DNA of 64,000 bases from Mactromeris polynyma (lineage: Eukaryota > Mollusca > Bivalvia > Venerida > Mactridae). How positions within the stretch are numbered: position 1 is the first letter of the stretch; each line of letters begins with the position of its first letter. This document shows, in pieces, positions 11,830 to 22,304 of the stretch. Location of the stretch: the NCBI GenBank assembly GCA_032209605.1, contig JASFXZ010000015.1, positions 1,736,001 to 1,800,000 on the forward strand. The letters are read 5' to 3'. The notes beneath the pieces were generated by a model. It saw only the letters and a list, made by a program, of their open reading frames with translations, did no database searches and was not told the DNA's origin. Made by a program: the position numbers and the translations under genes.

Positions 11830-11928
11830 CTGTTCTCTAAACTTGAGAAAATCTTGGTACGATATTCTCGAATCAGCGTTGATCACTAACTGTTCAAGTA
11901 TATCTGATGTCCACTCTTCCAGACACAT
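11830..11928 (-). CDS. Internal exon of an EF-hand protein (second EF-hand-like segment)
   Basis: On the minus strand an acceptor (tgtaaacag) ends at 11929 and a donor (CAG then gtaaat) begins at 11829. The 99 bp between are open and exactly 33 codons, phase 0 to 0. They start MCLEEW and include NADSRISYQDFLKFREQ, an EF-hand-like loop followed by a helix. It pairs by logic with the exon at 17683-17834, which ends inside a first EF-hand loop in phase 2, so at least one exon must lie between them; I could not find it. The combination recalls MCC (colorectal mutant cancer protein) or Rab11-FIP type N-termini, but that is a guess. It is too short for a Met-initiated frame search to pick up. Confidence 0.5.
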
Positions 11929-12082
11929 CTGTTTACACATAAAAGCAAAGTTATCCAGGAAAAGATATTTAACTATACTTTAGTACATGCCTGTACATGT
12001 AATAACTACCAGTACTAACCACAGGACATCAAGAGGTGGTGAAATTAACCTAAAACTCTCAGATAAAACATTTTTATTAGGA

Positions 12083-12492
12083 ATGTCAACGAATATTCGA
12101 ATATTCGTTTGACGTCCGATACTTCGATTACTGATTCGGCATTCGAAAATTCGATAAAAAAAATATTTTCAAAATATAAGCTGAATGCAAGTGTATCACA
12201 TTTCAATGATGGTGAGTATCGCATTGAATGACATTTTAAGCATGGAAATAATATATATCAGTGTTAACTGACATGTCATGTTGTATATTTTGGGGGCAAA
12301 GAGAGATATAACACTGTGGTGATGACACTTTGGCCCTGAAAATATTAGTAATCATGGGGATTTTTACAACGGGATCAGTTTAAAACACAAAATTGATAAG
12401 CATAATGTTAAACTTCGAATTTCAAATGAATTAATAATAAATAAGAAGGTCTAATATTCGAATACCAAACTTGCCATTTGTTGACATCCCTT
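12083..12492. mobile_element. hAT-like MITE with GGGATGTCAAC-type ends
   Basis: The left end ggaatgtcaacgaatattcg and right end (reverse complement gggatgtcaacaaatgg) are inverted. Both have AT-rich 'attcgaatattcg' text just inside. Such ends occur on hAT-type non-autonomous elements. No clean 8-bp target duplication is visible and no transposase is present. Confidence 0.5.
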
Positions 12493-12964
12493 ATTTCTGT
12501 ACATGTATGTGTTACTGAATGACTTAGCCGAGATCAAGCTTTACCCCTTATTAAGATCACACATTTTATTATCTGATGCTTCGTAGTTGCCATATCGAAC
12601 ATGGACCAGATAAAAAGTTAACATGCTGTCTTAAGTGTCATATCTTTTTTACAAGCAGAGATATATCCTACAAATGCAATGACAGGTTTCTGGCCTAGTG
12701 TATTTTATTTTATATCAACAGCATTATATGAAATGTTATACCCTTGTAAAATGTATAAAATGTTCAAATTGCAAATGTTCGAAGCTGCATAAAAATATAG
12801 TGTGCCATTCCAAATAAGATTCATGCCATTAGAAATCTAGGTTGAAGGTACAAATATACTACTGTATCTACCTTAAAGTTAAAGAATGTGACCTGTCTGT
12901 ATCTTAATGACCACAACCAACTAGAAAAAAGGTTGTCCTATTGGACTTTAAAAGAGAGCGAATA
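12493..12964. other. Spacer, no recognised feature
   Basis: AT-rich sequence, possibly intron of the minus-strand EF-hand gene if that gene is real. I looked for the missing EF-hand exon here on the minus strand and did not find a convincing one. Confidence 0.3.
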
Positions 12965-13290
12965 AGTTACTACAGGGAACGCCACACAAGACAGTGCCTC
13001 CCCAAACAGACCTCCAGGAAAACAACAATTCATAAAACATATGGCACTTGAGGAGGTTAAAGGGTACATACGTTAGGGGATAGAGGCACAAGGAATGGCA
13101 TGGCAGACCATAAGGAATAACTAGGTGAATCAAAGAGGACAAACATTGAAAGGGGGGGTGTTAATGGAAGGAAAAGATCACAGGACAAGTCAAGACAGCT
13201 GGCAATATAGGACGAAACTACAAAGAACTTACAAAGCGGGTACAGAAACTTCCCTTGGCACGTTCTGGGTATCAAATGAGAAACAATCTC
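12965..13290. repeat. Dispersed repeat 'gaacgccacacaagacagtg' family
   Basis: Shares long near-identical text with 35645-35960 and 54630-54860, and a shorter piece with 28355-28460: cagtgcctcccc, aacaacaatccataaaac, gggtacata and gcagaccataaggaataact. Minus-strand open frames across it read alike in two copies only because the DNA is repeated. Confidence 0.75.
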
Positions 13291-13762
13291 CATGCAAACA
13301 TTAAGGTATATAATAAGTAAATCTTAATATGTCGAGATAAGGTAAATTATATATATGTGAACTCTCGAGATTTCTATGGGAGGCTTCCGAAGCCCCCATC
13401 TCCCAATTTTGAAGATAAACATTGTAAATCTTTGTTGTGGGGAATTTTTAGTGAAATCCAAACTGGTTCACTGAATTTACGTCTTTAAACCTTAAAGGAT
13501 AACTGGAAAATGTAAAATCAGTCAAAAAATCAAAAACACATTTGTTTATACAATGTTTTCAGGGTAAAGTTTTCAACCATGGATTTAAGCGCTTGGCGAC
13601 ATTGATCAATATACGACTTGTCATGCTGTTTGTAACAGCCTCACATATTTCAATTATATTCAGACCTGATAATTGGCAATAATTTGATTAGAGCCAACAA
13701 TTTTTTACAGATGAAATCCAGTTCAAAGATTATTTCATAGAATATGAATAGGTTTATTTTAT
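13291..13762. other. Spacer, no recognised feature
   Basis: AT-rich sequence between a dispersed repeat and the 9-bp satellite; nothing coding is seen. Confidence 0.3.
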
Positions 13763-14990
13763 ATGTGTGTGGTGTGTGTGGTGTGTGTGGTGTGTGTGGT
13801 GTGTGTGGTGTGTGTGGTGTGTGTGGTGTGTGTGGTGTGTGTGGTGTGTGTGGTGTGTGTGGTGTGTGTGGTGTGTGTGGTGTGTGTGGTGTGTGTGGTG
13901 TGTGTGGTGTGTGTGGTGTGTGTGGTGTGTGTGGTGTGTGTGGTGCGTGTGGTGCGTGTGGTGCGTGTGGTGCGTGTGGTGCGTGTGGTGCGTGTGGTGC
14001 GTGTGGTGCGTGTGGTGCGTGTGGTGCGTGTGGTGCGTGTGGTGCGTGTGGTGCGTGTGGTGCGTGTGGTGCGTGTGGTGCGTGTGGTGCGTGTGGTGCG
14101 TGTGGTGCGTGTGGTGCGTGTGGTGCGTGTGGTGCGTGTGGTGCGTGTGGTGCGTGTGGTGCGTGTGGTGTGTGTGGTGTGTGGTGTGTGTGGTGTGTGT
14201 GGTGTGTGTGGTGTGTGTGGTGTGTGTGGTGTGTGTGGTGTGTGTGGTGTGTGTGGTGTGTGTGGTGTGTGTGGTGTGTGTGGTGTGTGTGGTGTGTGTG
14301 GTGTGTGTGGTGTGTGTGGTGTGTGTGGTGTGTGTGGTGTGTGTGGTGTGTGTGGTGTGTGTGGTGTGTGTGGTGTGTGTGGTGTGTGTGGTGTGTGTGG
14401 TGTGTGTGGTGTGTGTGGTGTGTGTGGTGTGTGTGGTGTGTGTGGTGTGTGTGGTGTGTGTGGTGTGTGTGGTGTGTGTGGTGTGTGTGGTGTGTGTGGT
14501 GTGTGTGGTGTGTGTGGTGTGTGTGGTGTGTGTGGTGTGTGTGGTGTGTGTGGTGTGTGTGGTGTGTGTGGTGTGTGTGGTGTGTGTGGTGTGTGTGGTG
14601 TGTGTGGTGTGTGTGGTGTGTGTGGTGTGTGTGGTGTGTGTGGTGTGTGTGGTGTGTGTGGTGTGTGTGGTGTGTGTGGTGTGTGTGGTGTGTGTGGTGT
14701 GTGTGGTGTGTGTGGTGTGTGTGGTGTGTGTGGTGTGTGTGGTGTGTGTGGTGTGTGTGGTGTGTGTGGTGTGTGTGGTGTGTGTGGTGTGTGTGGTGTG
14801 TGTGGTGTGTGTGGTGTGTGTGGTGTGTGTGGTGTGTGTGGTGTGTGTGGTGTGTGTGGTGTGTGTGGTGTGTGTGGTGTGTGTGGTGTGTGTGGTGTGT
14901 GTGGTGTGTGTGGTGTGTGTGGTGTGTGTGGTGTGTGTGGTGTGTGTGGTGTGTGTGGTGTGTGTGGTGTGTGTGGTGTGTGTGTGTTTG
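13763..14990. repeat. 9-bp-period satellite (GTGTGTGGT)n, about 136 copies
   Basis: An almost perfect tandem array with unit ggtgtgtgt. A block of 25 consecutive units carries a C variant (ggtgcgtgt, first C at 13946 and last at 14162). A single 7-nt unit near 14177-14183 shifts the phase once. The array then continues unbroken to 14990 and ends in tgtgtgtttgtgtg. Because the period is a multiple of three, every frame on both strands is open, which produces spurious proteins of over 400 residues. Confidence 0.97.
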
Positions 14991-15249
14991 TGTGTTAACC
15001 AAATTTTAGCCGCGGAAAAATCTCCTGCTCCGAGTATCAATCTCCCGTTATGTTACTGAAGAATTCACATGAATCAGTCGTTCTATATTTTATGTGCATT
15101 TCGACTTGTTATTCTGTATTAATAAATGAGAAAAAAAACTGCATTCCAACCAATTCATTTCAGTTCATACACATTTCGAGCATTGTTTTTCATTCATTTC
15201 CACAGTGAATCACATTAAGTTTGATTTCATATACATTTATTGGATACTA

Positions 15250-16003
15250 GTAAGTTCGGTAAATAGCAAGTTCGGTAAATTGATTTTAACGTTCATTTCG
15301 TTTGGAGGTTTCGGTAAATTAATTTTAACGTTAGTTTCTTTCGGAGGTTTTAGTAAAAATATTTTGTGTTAACATTGATAGTTTCGGTAAATTAATATAA
15401 TAGTGTTGTTAACACATTTTCAATTAAAAGTTAATGCTAGAAATAAAACAAAACAAACAACCAAACATGTATTTGTATAATTAAAGCTGAACACAGATAG
15501 GATTATCAGGTTTCATTAGCTTTGAACTGCAATCAACGTGTTAATTATAATTAATTACGGGTACGAGTTGACTTGGATAGGTACGAGTTGACCAAAGAAA
15601 GGGTACGAGTTGACTTGGATAGGTACGAGTTGACCAAAGAAAGGGTACGAGTTGACCAAAGAAAGGATACGAGTTGACTTGGATAGGTACGAGTTGACCA
15701 AAGAAAGGGTACGAGTTGACTTGGATAGGTACGAGTTGACCAAAGAAAGGGTACGCATAGACTTGGATAGGTACGAGTTGACCAAAGAAAGGGTACGAGA
15801 TGACTTGTGTAGGTAATTGACTTAATTACATTGTTTGGTCACACTATCCTATTATTAAGCCTATGTCATTGTTCAATGTTAAAAAAAAATATTTTTACCG
15901 AAACCTCCGAAAGAAACTAACGTTAAAATCAATTTACCGAAACCTCCAAACGAAATGAACGTTAAAATCATTTTACCGAACTTGTCATTTACCGAAACCT
16001 CCG
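15250..16003. mobile_element. Foldback-like element with repeated-word arms
   Basis: The left arm (about 15250-15367) is matched by an inverted right arm (about 15884-16003) over some 118 bp with few mismatches. Both arms are built from short repeated words (ggaggtttcggtaaatt, attttaacgtt, agtttctttcgg). The centre contains a 21/42-bp minisatellite. There is no coding content. The layout (long inverted arms of sub-repeats around a tandem array) is foldback-like. Confidence 0.75.
15557..15815. repeat. 21/42-bp minisatellite inside the foldback
   Basis: Alternating units gtacgagttgacttggatag and gtacgagttgaccaaagaaa recur across about 260 bp, making a 42-bp composite period with one place where the second unit is doubled (about 15642-15665). 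Confidence 0.9.
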
Positions 16004-16254
16004 TAAATCCATTTATTTATGCGCTCTTTATCTTTAAGATTAAAAACAAACAAAAATGTAAGATAGAAATATCAAATAAAACGTCTGAAGTATTCATCGT
16101 CAAAATGTTATCTGTTTGTTATCCTCCATTGTACCCTACAATTATCTAAAGCACTCGAGTCTGTCAAAAAATATCCCCAACGGGGGCGCATGTAACAGAT
16201 AAAACATATTTAAACAGTCCTTGTCAGATCTGTTTCTGATTATTTTTCTGTGTC

Positions 16255-16875
16255 AAGTCAAAGCGACTGTAACGGAAATGACACCATGTGACGACAATGA
16301 CAGCAGAGTAACGGAAATGATGCTTGAAAACCTCAATTATCAATTTGAAATATTTTGCTTATCTAATTTACCCTCTGATTGTGATACTACGTGGAGAATC
16401 TATCGGTTCTATCGATATTCTTATTTTATTAATGTAACTAAAGATAATAGTAATGCTTAATATGAATCATTTCCGTTACGATCTTTGACGAGAGATCATT
16501 ACCGTTACGCTTGTAATGGAGATGACTGTAACGGAAATGATGACTGAACACTAAATACCCCTGGCAGGGTCGACTACTCATTTTGTTGGTAACATGTCAT
16601 GTGCAACAGCAGCGTGTATACATGCACATTTCATAAATGGAATCCAAATTTTATTATATAAATGCATACACATATTGTATGGTGTACGGTAATGATGAAT
16701 TGAACCGTCACACTGTAATTTATCATTACTTACTAGCGATTTGCTCTTCATGTTTTAACGTCATGCCTGACATACCGCCTTTTTAAAAACTTTCGCGCGT
16801 AGCATACTTAGTGACGTCTAAGGTAAAGTTTGTTCAAGGGACATTAACAATTTATTTGTTGTAACGGAAATGATG
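16255..16875. other. Cluster of TAACGGAAATGA words in both orientations
   Basis: The word taacggaaatga appears near 16269, 16310, 16530 and 16861 on the + strand and as an inverted or near-inverted form near 16468 and 16499. No element boundary is visible. It may be the remains of a foldback built on a short word, like the elements at 15250 and 18741. Confidence 0.5.
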
Positions 16876-17682
16876 CGAAACAGCGGGACAGTGAAAATGA
16901 CTCAATTTATTCGGTCATATGAATTGTTTTGAAAGAATTTGTTGTTACTTATGCAAAGTACATCATAAGTCAATAAAACTAACTAAGTGATAATTTGTAA
17001 TATTACAATATGCTTTAATGATCGTACCTATATTACTCTTACCCCCATGAAAGGAAACGGCGATTTTCTTCCACTGTAGGAAAACCGTACAGTTTAAAAT
17101 TCAGAATTTGACACTATTTTTCAAAATGTTTAACTTCATTAATAGCGGCAATATGCCAATACTGTCGATTGACAAAAAAATAATACTTATTTCAACATTT
17201 GCACTGTGATTCAATATTATTAAAATACAGGGACACGTGATGCACATACAATATAGAATGACTGATGTATAGGTCTATTATCGGTAATTTTTACAATCAA
17301 GATGGGAAAAATATATTTGTCAATATCCAATGATTAGGAATATAGCCGAATAACTGCTATAAAAACAGCTGAAAATACATGAGACAGCATTTAAATCTTT
17401 TTACTTGTCATCGTTACCAGCAACCCGAGATGAATGGTACCTACTAACCACAGCTTTAAAACATCATAAAAAGTGCCATACTGTACTGATAAGCCAAATG
17501 AGTAAGGTCTCACTACCACACTGAGATAGCATCTATTTTATAACATTCAAAGTTGCAATTCCATTATCAATTTCGCAGAAACAAATTCTGAGTTGTCATT
17601 CATTATAGGCCCAGTATTTAGCGCGCAAAACCAACGTGACAGAGAGATTCGACGTAAGTTTGCATCACGCATGCATGTCTAC
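16876..17682. other. Spacer or presumed first intron of the EF-hand gene
   Basis: Begins directly after the donor of the minus-strand exon at 17683. AT-rich, with no recognisable second EF-hand exon and no repeats found by eye. Confidence 0.3.
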
Positions 17683-17834
17683 CTATTTATAAAGCCATCC
17701 AGATCATCATCACAAGATTCAAACAATTTCTTTAATCTCTCCTCTTCGCTTGTACTGCTGGAGCCTGACTCTTCACTGCTTCGAGATTCAATTGATTCGT
17801 CATGAATGTTTCTTTCTCCTTTACTCTCAGACAT
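17683..17834 (-). CDS. First coding exon of an EF-hand protein
   Basis: Minus-strand ATG at 17834-17832. The 152-nt open exon encodes an acidic, Ser-rich N-terminus (ESRSSEESGSSSTSEEER) followed by LKKLFESCDDDLDGFIN. This is the entering helix and the D-x-D-x-D-G-F-I loop of an EF-hand. It ends AAT AG before a GT donor (gtagac), phase 2, so the Arg codon is split. A Ca2+-binding role is inferred from the loop (D at loop positions 1, 3 and 5, G at 6, I at 8). The style resembles MCC or Rab11-FIP EF-hand N-termini. Sequence upstream is richer in CpG than its surroundings, as in a promoter. The likely third exon is at 11830-11928; the intervening exon and the rest of the gene were not found, so this may be a captured fragment. 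Confidence 0.6.
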
Positions 17835-18130
17835 GATGTCTGCGTCGTCATCTTCGACAATTTAAGACAAAAACTCTCAGCATCTCAATACATTCGGAAT
17901 CTGCAGGTAACCGGATGTTAACATCGCTTGGTTCCCACGTTTGCGCGTTCAAATATAACGAGCACTGCGCAACGTAAGAACCAATTACAGAACGGAAGTC
18001 AAGTGACATAAAGTAAACTATGGGTTAGAGTTAATTTAGTCCATCAGCACGGTGAAAACTTTCCGGACTTTTCTGTTACTGTACACGGACTGAACAGTCT
18101 CAGCAAAGTTTGTTTATGAAAGTTCGCAGT
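17835..18130 (-). promoter_or_regulatory. Putative promoter/5' UTR of the EF-hand gene
   Basis: Upstream of the minus-strand ATG, read on the minus strand, are an ETS-like cttccgttc, an inverted CCAAT (attggtt) and several CpGs (gttgcgcagtgctcg; gaacgcgcaaacg) within about 170 bp. The region stands out from the AT-rich surroundings. Prediction only. Confidence 0.35.
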
Positions 18131-18290
18131 TTAATTCCTTGATATTTGCAAATTATACCAAAATTTCAGTGAATTCAAAATATTGTTAATGGTAAGAATG
18201 CTTTGTGTGTGTTTTACCACGGACATATAATGGTTTATATATAAAACTGACGAGCACTTAAATAGGAGTAATTCTATAATTAATCCGAGC

Positions 18291-18390
18291 CTTCTCTGTC
18301 CCTAAACCAGCCCCTTTTACGATTTTTGATATTTCATGTTGCCGCAAAAAAAAAAAAAAAAGGCTATAGGGTCAGAGAAGTCTCGGATTA
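18291..18390. mobile_element. 100-bp MITE with 9-bp target duplication
   Basis: Flanked by TTCTATAAT at 18282-18290 and 18391-18399. The ends TAATCCGAG and CTCGGATTA are exact inverses, and the inverted repeat continues imperfectly for about 30 bp. A run of about 17 A lies in the centre. A 9-bp duplication suits Mutator-like elements, though an 8-bp reading cannot be excluded. Confidence 0.8.
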
Positions 18391-18740
18391 TTCTATAATA
18401 TGAGATGAGTGAGAAAATACCAAGATAATGGTACAACCACTTTTTCTTCAACTTTCTGAGACATCTGCCCACATGAGCATAATTAATAAGTTATATTCAT
18501 ATACCTTGTTATATTCCCTATACACTTAAAGGAAAATTGCCTATCAAGATGACTGACTATTCAGAACAAGGGAGGTACATATTGTAAATGTGTGAACTAT
18601 CTATAATCCCTTGTAAGTGGATTATTTCATTCTACGTGTATACATGTAAGCTTTGCTAGGAATTAACTTTTGGTAAATGGCATGAGGCCTTAAGACCGTG
18701 GACCTGTTGCGTGAAACACACCATACTGTATTTTGGCTGC

Positions 18741-19574
18741 GGGACAACTCGACCCCTGAACAATCGACCCTATACCAATTCGACCCCTAAGTCAACTCGA
18801 CCCTTGTCAATTCGAACCCTAATTATTGTTAGAGGATCGGGTGTAAAAAGATGATTTACTCAAAATAAATTATTTTGAATAATTTTGTGTAGGTGTAGCA
18901 GCAATTAATGTTTTAATGGATAAATGTAACACATGTAATTGCCTTTGTCTGACCCGATTGGGTTTATGTTTGGTTGATTTATCCATTGTTCTTCCTTGGA
19001 GGTGTTATTATTTTCTTTTATAAGTGTGTGTATTTGTCGAAACATTTTAAGACTGAATCTCAGAATTAGACTTTGAAATTTTATAACTTAAACAAAAGTG
19101 TAAAGCGAGTAACAAGAACATTTGGATAAAGTTAATTTATGCAAATTTCAAGTTTATGTCTGAGTTTCAGTCTTATATTCATTCAGAATATATTCTAAAA
19201 AGAGAACAATCCGTTGAAAATATGTATGTTTTATTACAAATGAAATGAACCAAACAGAAATTATAAATAACGAGCTCTCCATGCTCTCGTATACCTGTCG
19301 TTGATTTCTTCCGACGGTCTCATCAGCGACTAGCTGTACCAGCATCTTTACAACACTCATACACAAATCCGGCATGTTACGATAAAATCCACACAATATA
19401 TAACACTATCAACTACTTACACTTGTATACATACAATAATTCAAATATTTTCATAGCATCTGAGGGGTCGAATTGACTTGCCGAAAAATCGGAAAATAGG
19501 GGTCGAGCTGTTCAGGGGTCGAGTGAACTTGGTTTAATAGCGGGGGTCAAATTGTTAAGGGGTCGAGTTGTCCC
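18741..19574. mobile_element. Foldback-like element of 'TCGACCCCT' words
   Basis: The left arm (18741-18820) starts gggacaactcgacccctgaa and is matched inverted by the right arm (19463-19574), ending gggtcgagttgtccc. Each arm repeats the word (a/t)tcgacccct with 12-20-bp spacing. The interior holds a degraded MITE of the family at 9031 (19036-19176) and a short minus frame of no recognised kind. Confidence 0.75.
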
Positions 19575-20223
19575 GATACCCTGTTTTTACAAGCATATAT
19601 AATACATGTTTTATATTCTTCAGTGTACAATTGAGCGGACCAGTGCGTGGCACACAATAAGCATGTCAAGCATTTTTAGTAAAACTGTATACAGACTTTA
19701 CACTCTCAAGAATGAGTTGAGCAAATATTAAATAATAACAATATGAAAGATAACTGATTCACATAATACCAAGGAACTACTTTGTCAGCAAGATTCATAC
19801 GTGTTATTGGAAGGAAATCCCTTCAGTATAAAAAGTTATAGGAAACAAATGTTTTTGTAGCATGAACGACAGCGGTGTACCTTAAAATTCGTATGGATTT
19901 CCCATTGTTGTATAAGTGGGACACTTGAGGCTTTTGGAAGCTCTTTATGTGTGTATTGTTCTTAGGGATGTCATTAATAAAATCAATATTGATATATGAC
20001 AATGTTTTCTGTTGATCGATATTTGATATACTCTTACAAATATCGATAATATGGCGGGAAAATACTGGAGTACAGAAAAAGACATGCAAAAACAGTGCAA
20101 CATGGCTTTGTAGATGTCCATTTGTTAAAAGTGCGCTAGTGGATAGTACATTCCAAATGCAGAAATATAATATAATACTGTGAAGTTAATATATTGATTA
20201 ATTACTTAAATGGTATATAGTGG
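19575..20223. other. Spacer, no recognised gene
   Basis: AT-rich. Near 19970-20060 the text (gggatgtcattaataaaatc; tatcgataatatggcggga) resembles the worn end of a hAT-like MITE. A related piece occurs at about 59700-59745. Confidence 0.35.
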
Positions 20224-20336
20224 ATCTTACATGAGTGCTTATTTGTTATTGTTTTTATGAAACGAGTCGACTGAAATAATTCGTTTCAGTCGACGAGTTT
20301 CATAAAAACAATATCAAATAAGCACTCATGTAAGAT
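20224..20336. repeat. Near-perfect 53-bp hairpin
   Basis: The arm 20224-20276 is inverted at 20284-20336 with only 3 mismatches in 53, around the 7-nt loop taattcg. It contains gtcgactgaaa and tttatgaaac. It is too perfect to be old. It could be a snap-back MITE, a hairpin RNA source or an assembly fold artefact. Confidence 0.85.
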
Positions 20337-20690
20337 TCTATTTATCAAATAACACCATAAATAGATTGTTTTCAATCTTTAAATAGACAGATCTTTCTTC
20401 GTCCTCATATGCACAGTGACCGAAGTTCATCCCGATGTTCTAATGCATACTTCCACTGTAAAAAGTAGTCCCTATCAATAACCTTTTGATTTTATACAAA
20501 ATTAGCAACAAGGCACTGATAACATTTCATTTATCGAGATTTATTCTCTTTCAACAATATTTTTAATAAATGCCGAAATTCAGAACAATTTTAAACAATA
20601 TGCTGTCTTTTAAAGTGACGTCACACTGGCCTACTTTTTACACAATTAGCAGTAGGTCAAACATGTATACATGTGTTTTGTAAACTTTTA
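20337..20690. other. Spacer downstream of the Crypton remnant
   Basis: AT-rich; nothing recognised. Confidence 0.3.
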
Positions 20691-21290
20691 TTAGGAATCA
20701 GTGTCAGATTCAATAATTACGATTCTCTTCCTCGCTGGTTCGATGTGAGGAGAAGTTTTGTTTTGATGGATGTGGATTTCAAAGTTTCCACCGTGAATTT
20801 GCGACGCAAAAATGCTGTTTATTCCACCATGCACTTGCATGTTGAGAGCAGAGTCAGATCTAACGGATGACACTGTATGAACGTTGTTTGGAGGAATTTG
20901 AATTTCATTCGGCGCCGAAGATGACTGGAGGATAGAGGAAATGTTCATGTGCTGACTTTCATTCAAGTGACTGTAATTGTTGATTGAGGATACGTGTTTG
21001 TGTCCTGAATTCTGCATGATTTGATTAGCAGAAACGATGTTATCATCCCGCGAAGAGAATTTGGTTCGTACTCATCCCCATTCGATTTGCGCACAGCAAT
21101 GAAAAATCTTGACAGTAGGTTTTTCAGTTCATTGACTGGAATGTCTAGAATTTTTCGGGTTTCGGCAACTTCCGAGGTATTGAAGAATTGTTTTAGACAG
21201 GGTATATCTATTGGCTTGTCCCTCAATAAAGTGATCAATATCGCTCTCTGAGACGGTGGCAAACCGGGTTGTCTGCTGCGTCGCAGTCAT
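20691..21290 (-). pseudogene. Crypton-like tyrosine recombinase (DUF3504-type), internally deleted
   Basis: Read on the minus strand from the ATG at 21290. The N-terminal segment TRFATVSESDIDHFIEGQAN is followed, after a one-frame shift, by IPVNELKNLLSRFFIAVRK and GDEYEPNSLRGMI. This is the core-binding helical domain of Crypton-derived recombinases (KCTD1/ZMYM-like DUF3504 family). Near 21035 the frame jumps directly into the C-terminal block NQIMQNSGHKHVSSINNYS, which holds the conserved GHK and the catalytic Tyr of NNYS. A Ser/Asn/His-rich tail ends VIIESDTDS with a TAA stop (20691-20693). The roughly 200 residues between, with the Arg, Lys and HxxR catalytic residues, are missing. It is therefore an inactive deletion derivative. 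Confidence 0.75.
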
Positions 21291-22304
21291 GGAGGCCTCC
21301 GTGTAAGGCGAGAGCCTTCTACTTTCAATTTCATATTCATAATCAGTACGTGTCACAAAGTCTTATCTGGTAAAATGTTCCGAAACCCCAATACACTTTT
21401 TATATAACCATGGCTTTGCCTTTACCATCTTTTTGAACGGAATCGCCATTGTTGTTGTTTACAAATCAGGCGTATGAATACAAAAACAGCACACGTGCTG
21501 TGATTCTGCTATTTTATGTAACTAGTTACATATGATATTTATGTCACTGCTTTATGCCACTCCTGGAGTGCAAGTTATGTGATAAATCTTGTTATCATCA
21601 AAATACAAGTTGAAGATTTAAATACACATGTATACACTCATACACACATAAACATACAGAAATATAGGAGTTGATAGTCGATTAATGGAATTTAAATATA
21701 CAGGCATGAGAATGCAAACTTTCAAAATCAGCTGAACATTTGGCAAGGACTGCATGAATTTGTGGAAAATTGTCATGCCTGAAAATTTAAATTGATACAT
21801 CAATAATTATATCATAGATATTTGTCGTTCGATATATCAATATCGTTGATATGCAGATATGTGAATCAATGACAGCACTATTTTTGCTGAAGTTTTATGA
21901 GGTCACGTTCGGTGATCTTTCCCATTAACCAATCAAAACTTTGCTTTCATGGTTTTGAAAGTGAAAGTAGATGAACACTCTCAGAACTCTTTAAACTCAC
22001 AATCTGAATTACTGTGAACATAAATACAGATTTAAAGTATTTTAAAGGCTCATAAAAATGTTGATCATGCCATATATCAATTTAAATGCATCCTCTGTCT
22101 GTATGAGCAATAAATAGCTACAATGGGAAAACCCCATCTATATGAGCACAAATATGAATATAAGTTGTCATCAGATCTTACTTTTAGGAAGATCATGTAT
22201 TTAGATGGTTTGTTTCATAATGCACATCATGGCAACAATTTTAACTATCCATCATTCACTCAGTCCAGAAATGACAAGCCACGAGAGTCCCGACTCCATG
22301 AAAA
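21291..22304. other. Upstream flank of the Crypton remnant and spacer
   Basis: Mostly AT-rich. The first 70 bp upstream of the recombinase ATG stay open in frame, but no alternative ATG start is present. Short frames at 21618 and 22123 have no recognisable domain. Confidence 0.3.

Noticed and set aside
12948..13293. Minus-strand frames reading LVIPYGLPCHSLCLYP, also seen at 35651-35974
   Set aside because: The peptides resemble each other because the underlying dispersed repeat is shared; no domain or start support.
13650..15059. Five open frames of over 400 codons on both strands (VCG, WCV, THH repeats)
   Set aside because: They are by-products of the 9-bp-period satellite, whose length is a multiple of three and which contains no stop in any frame.
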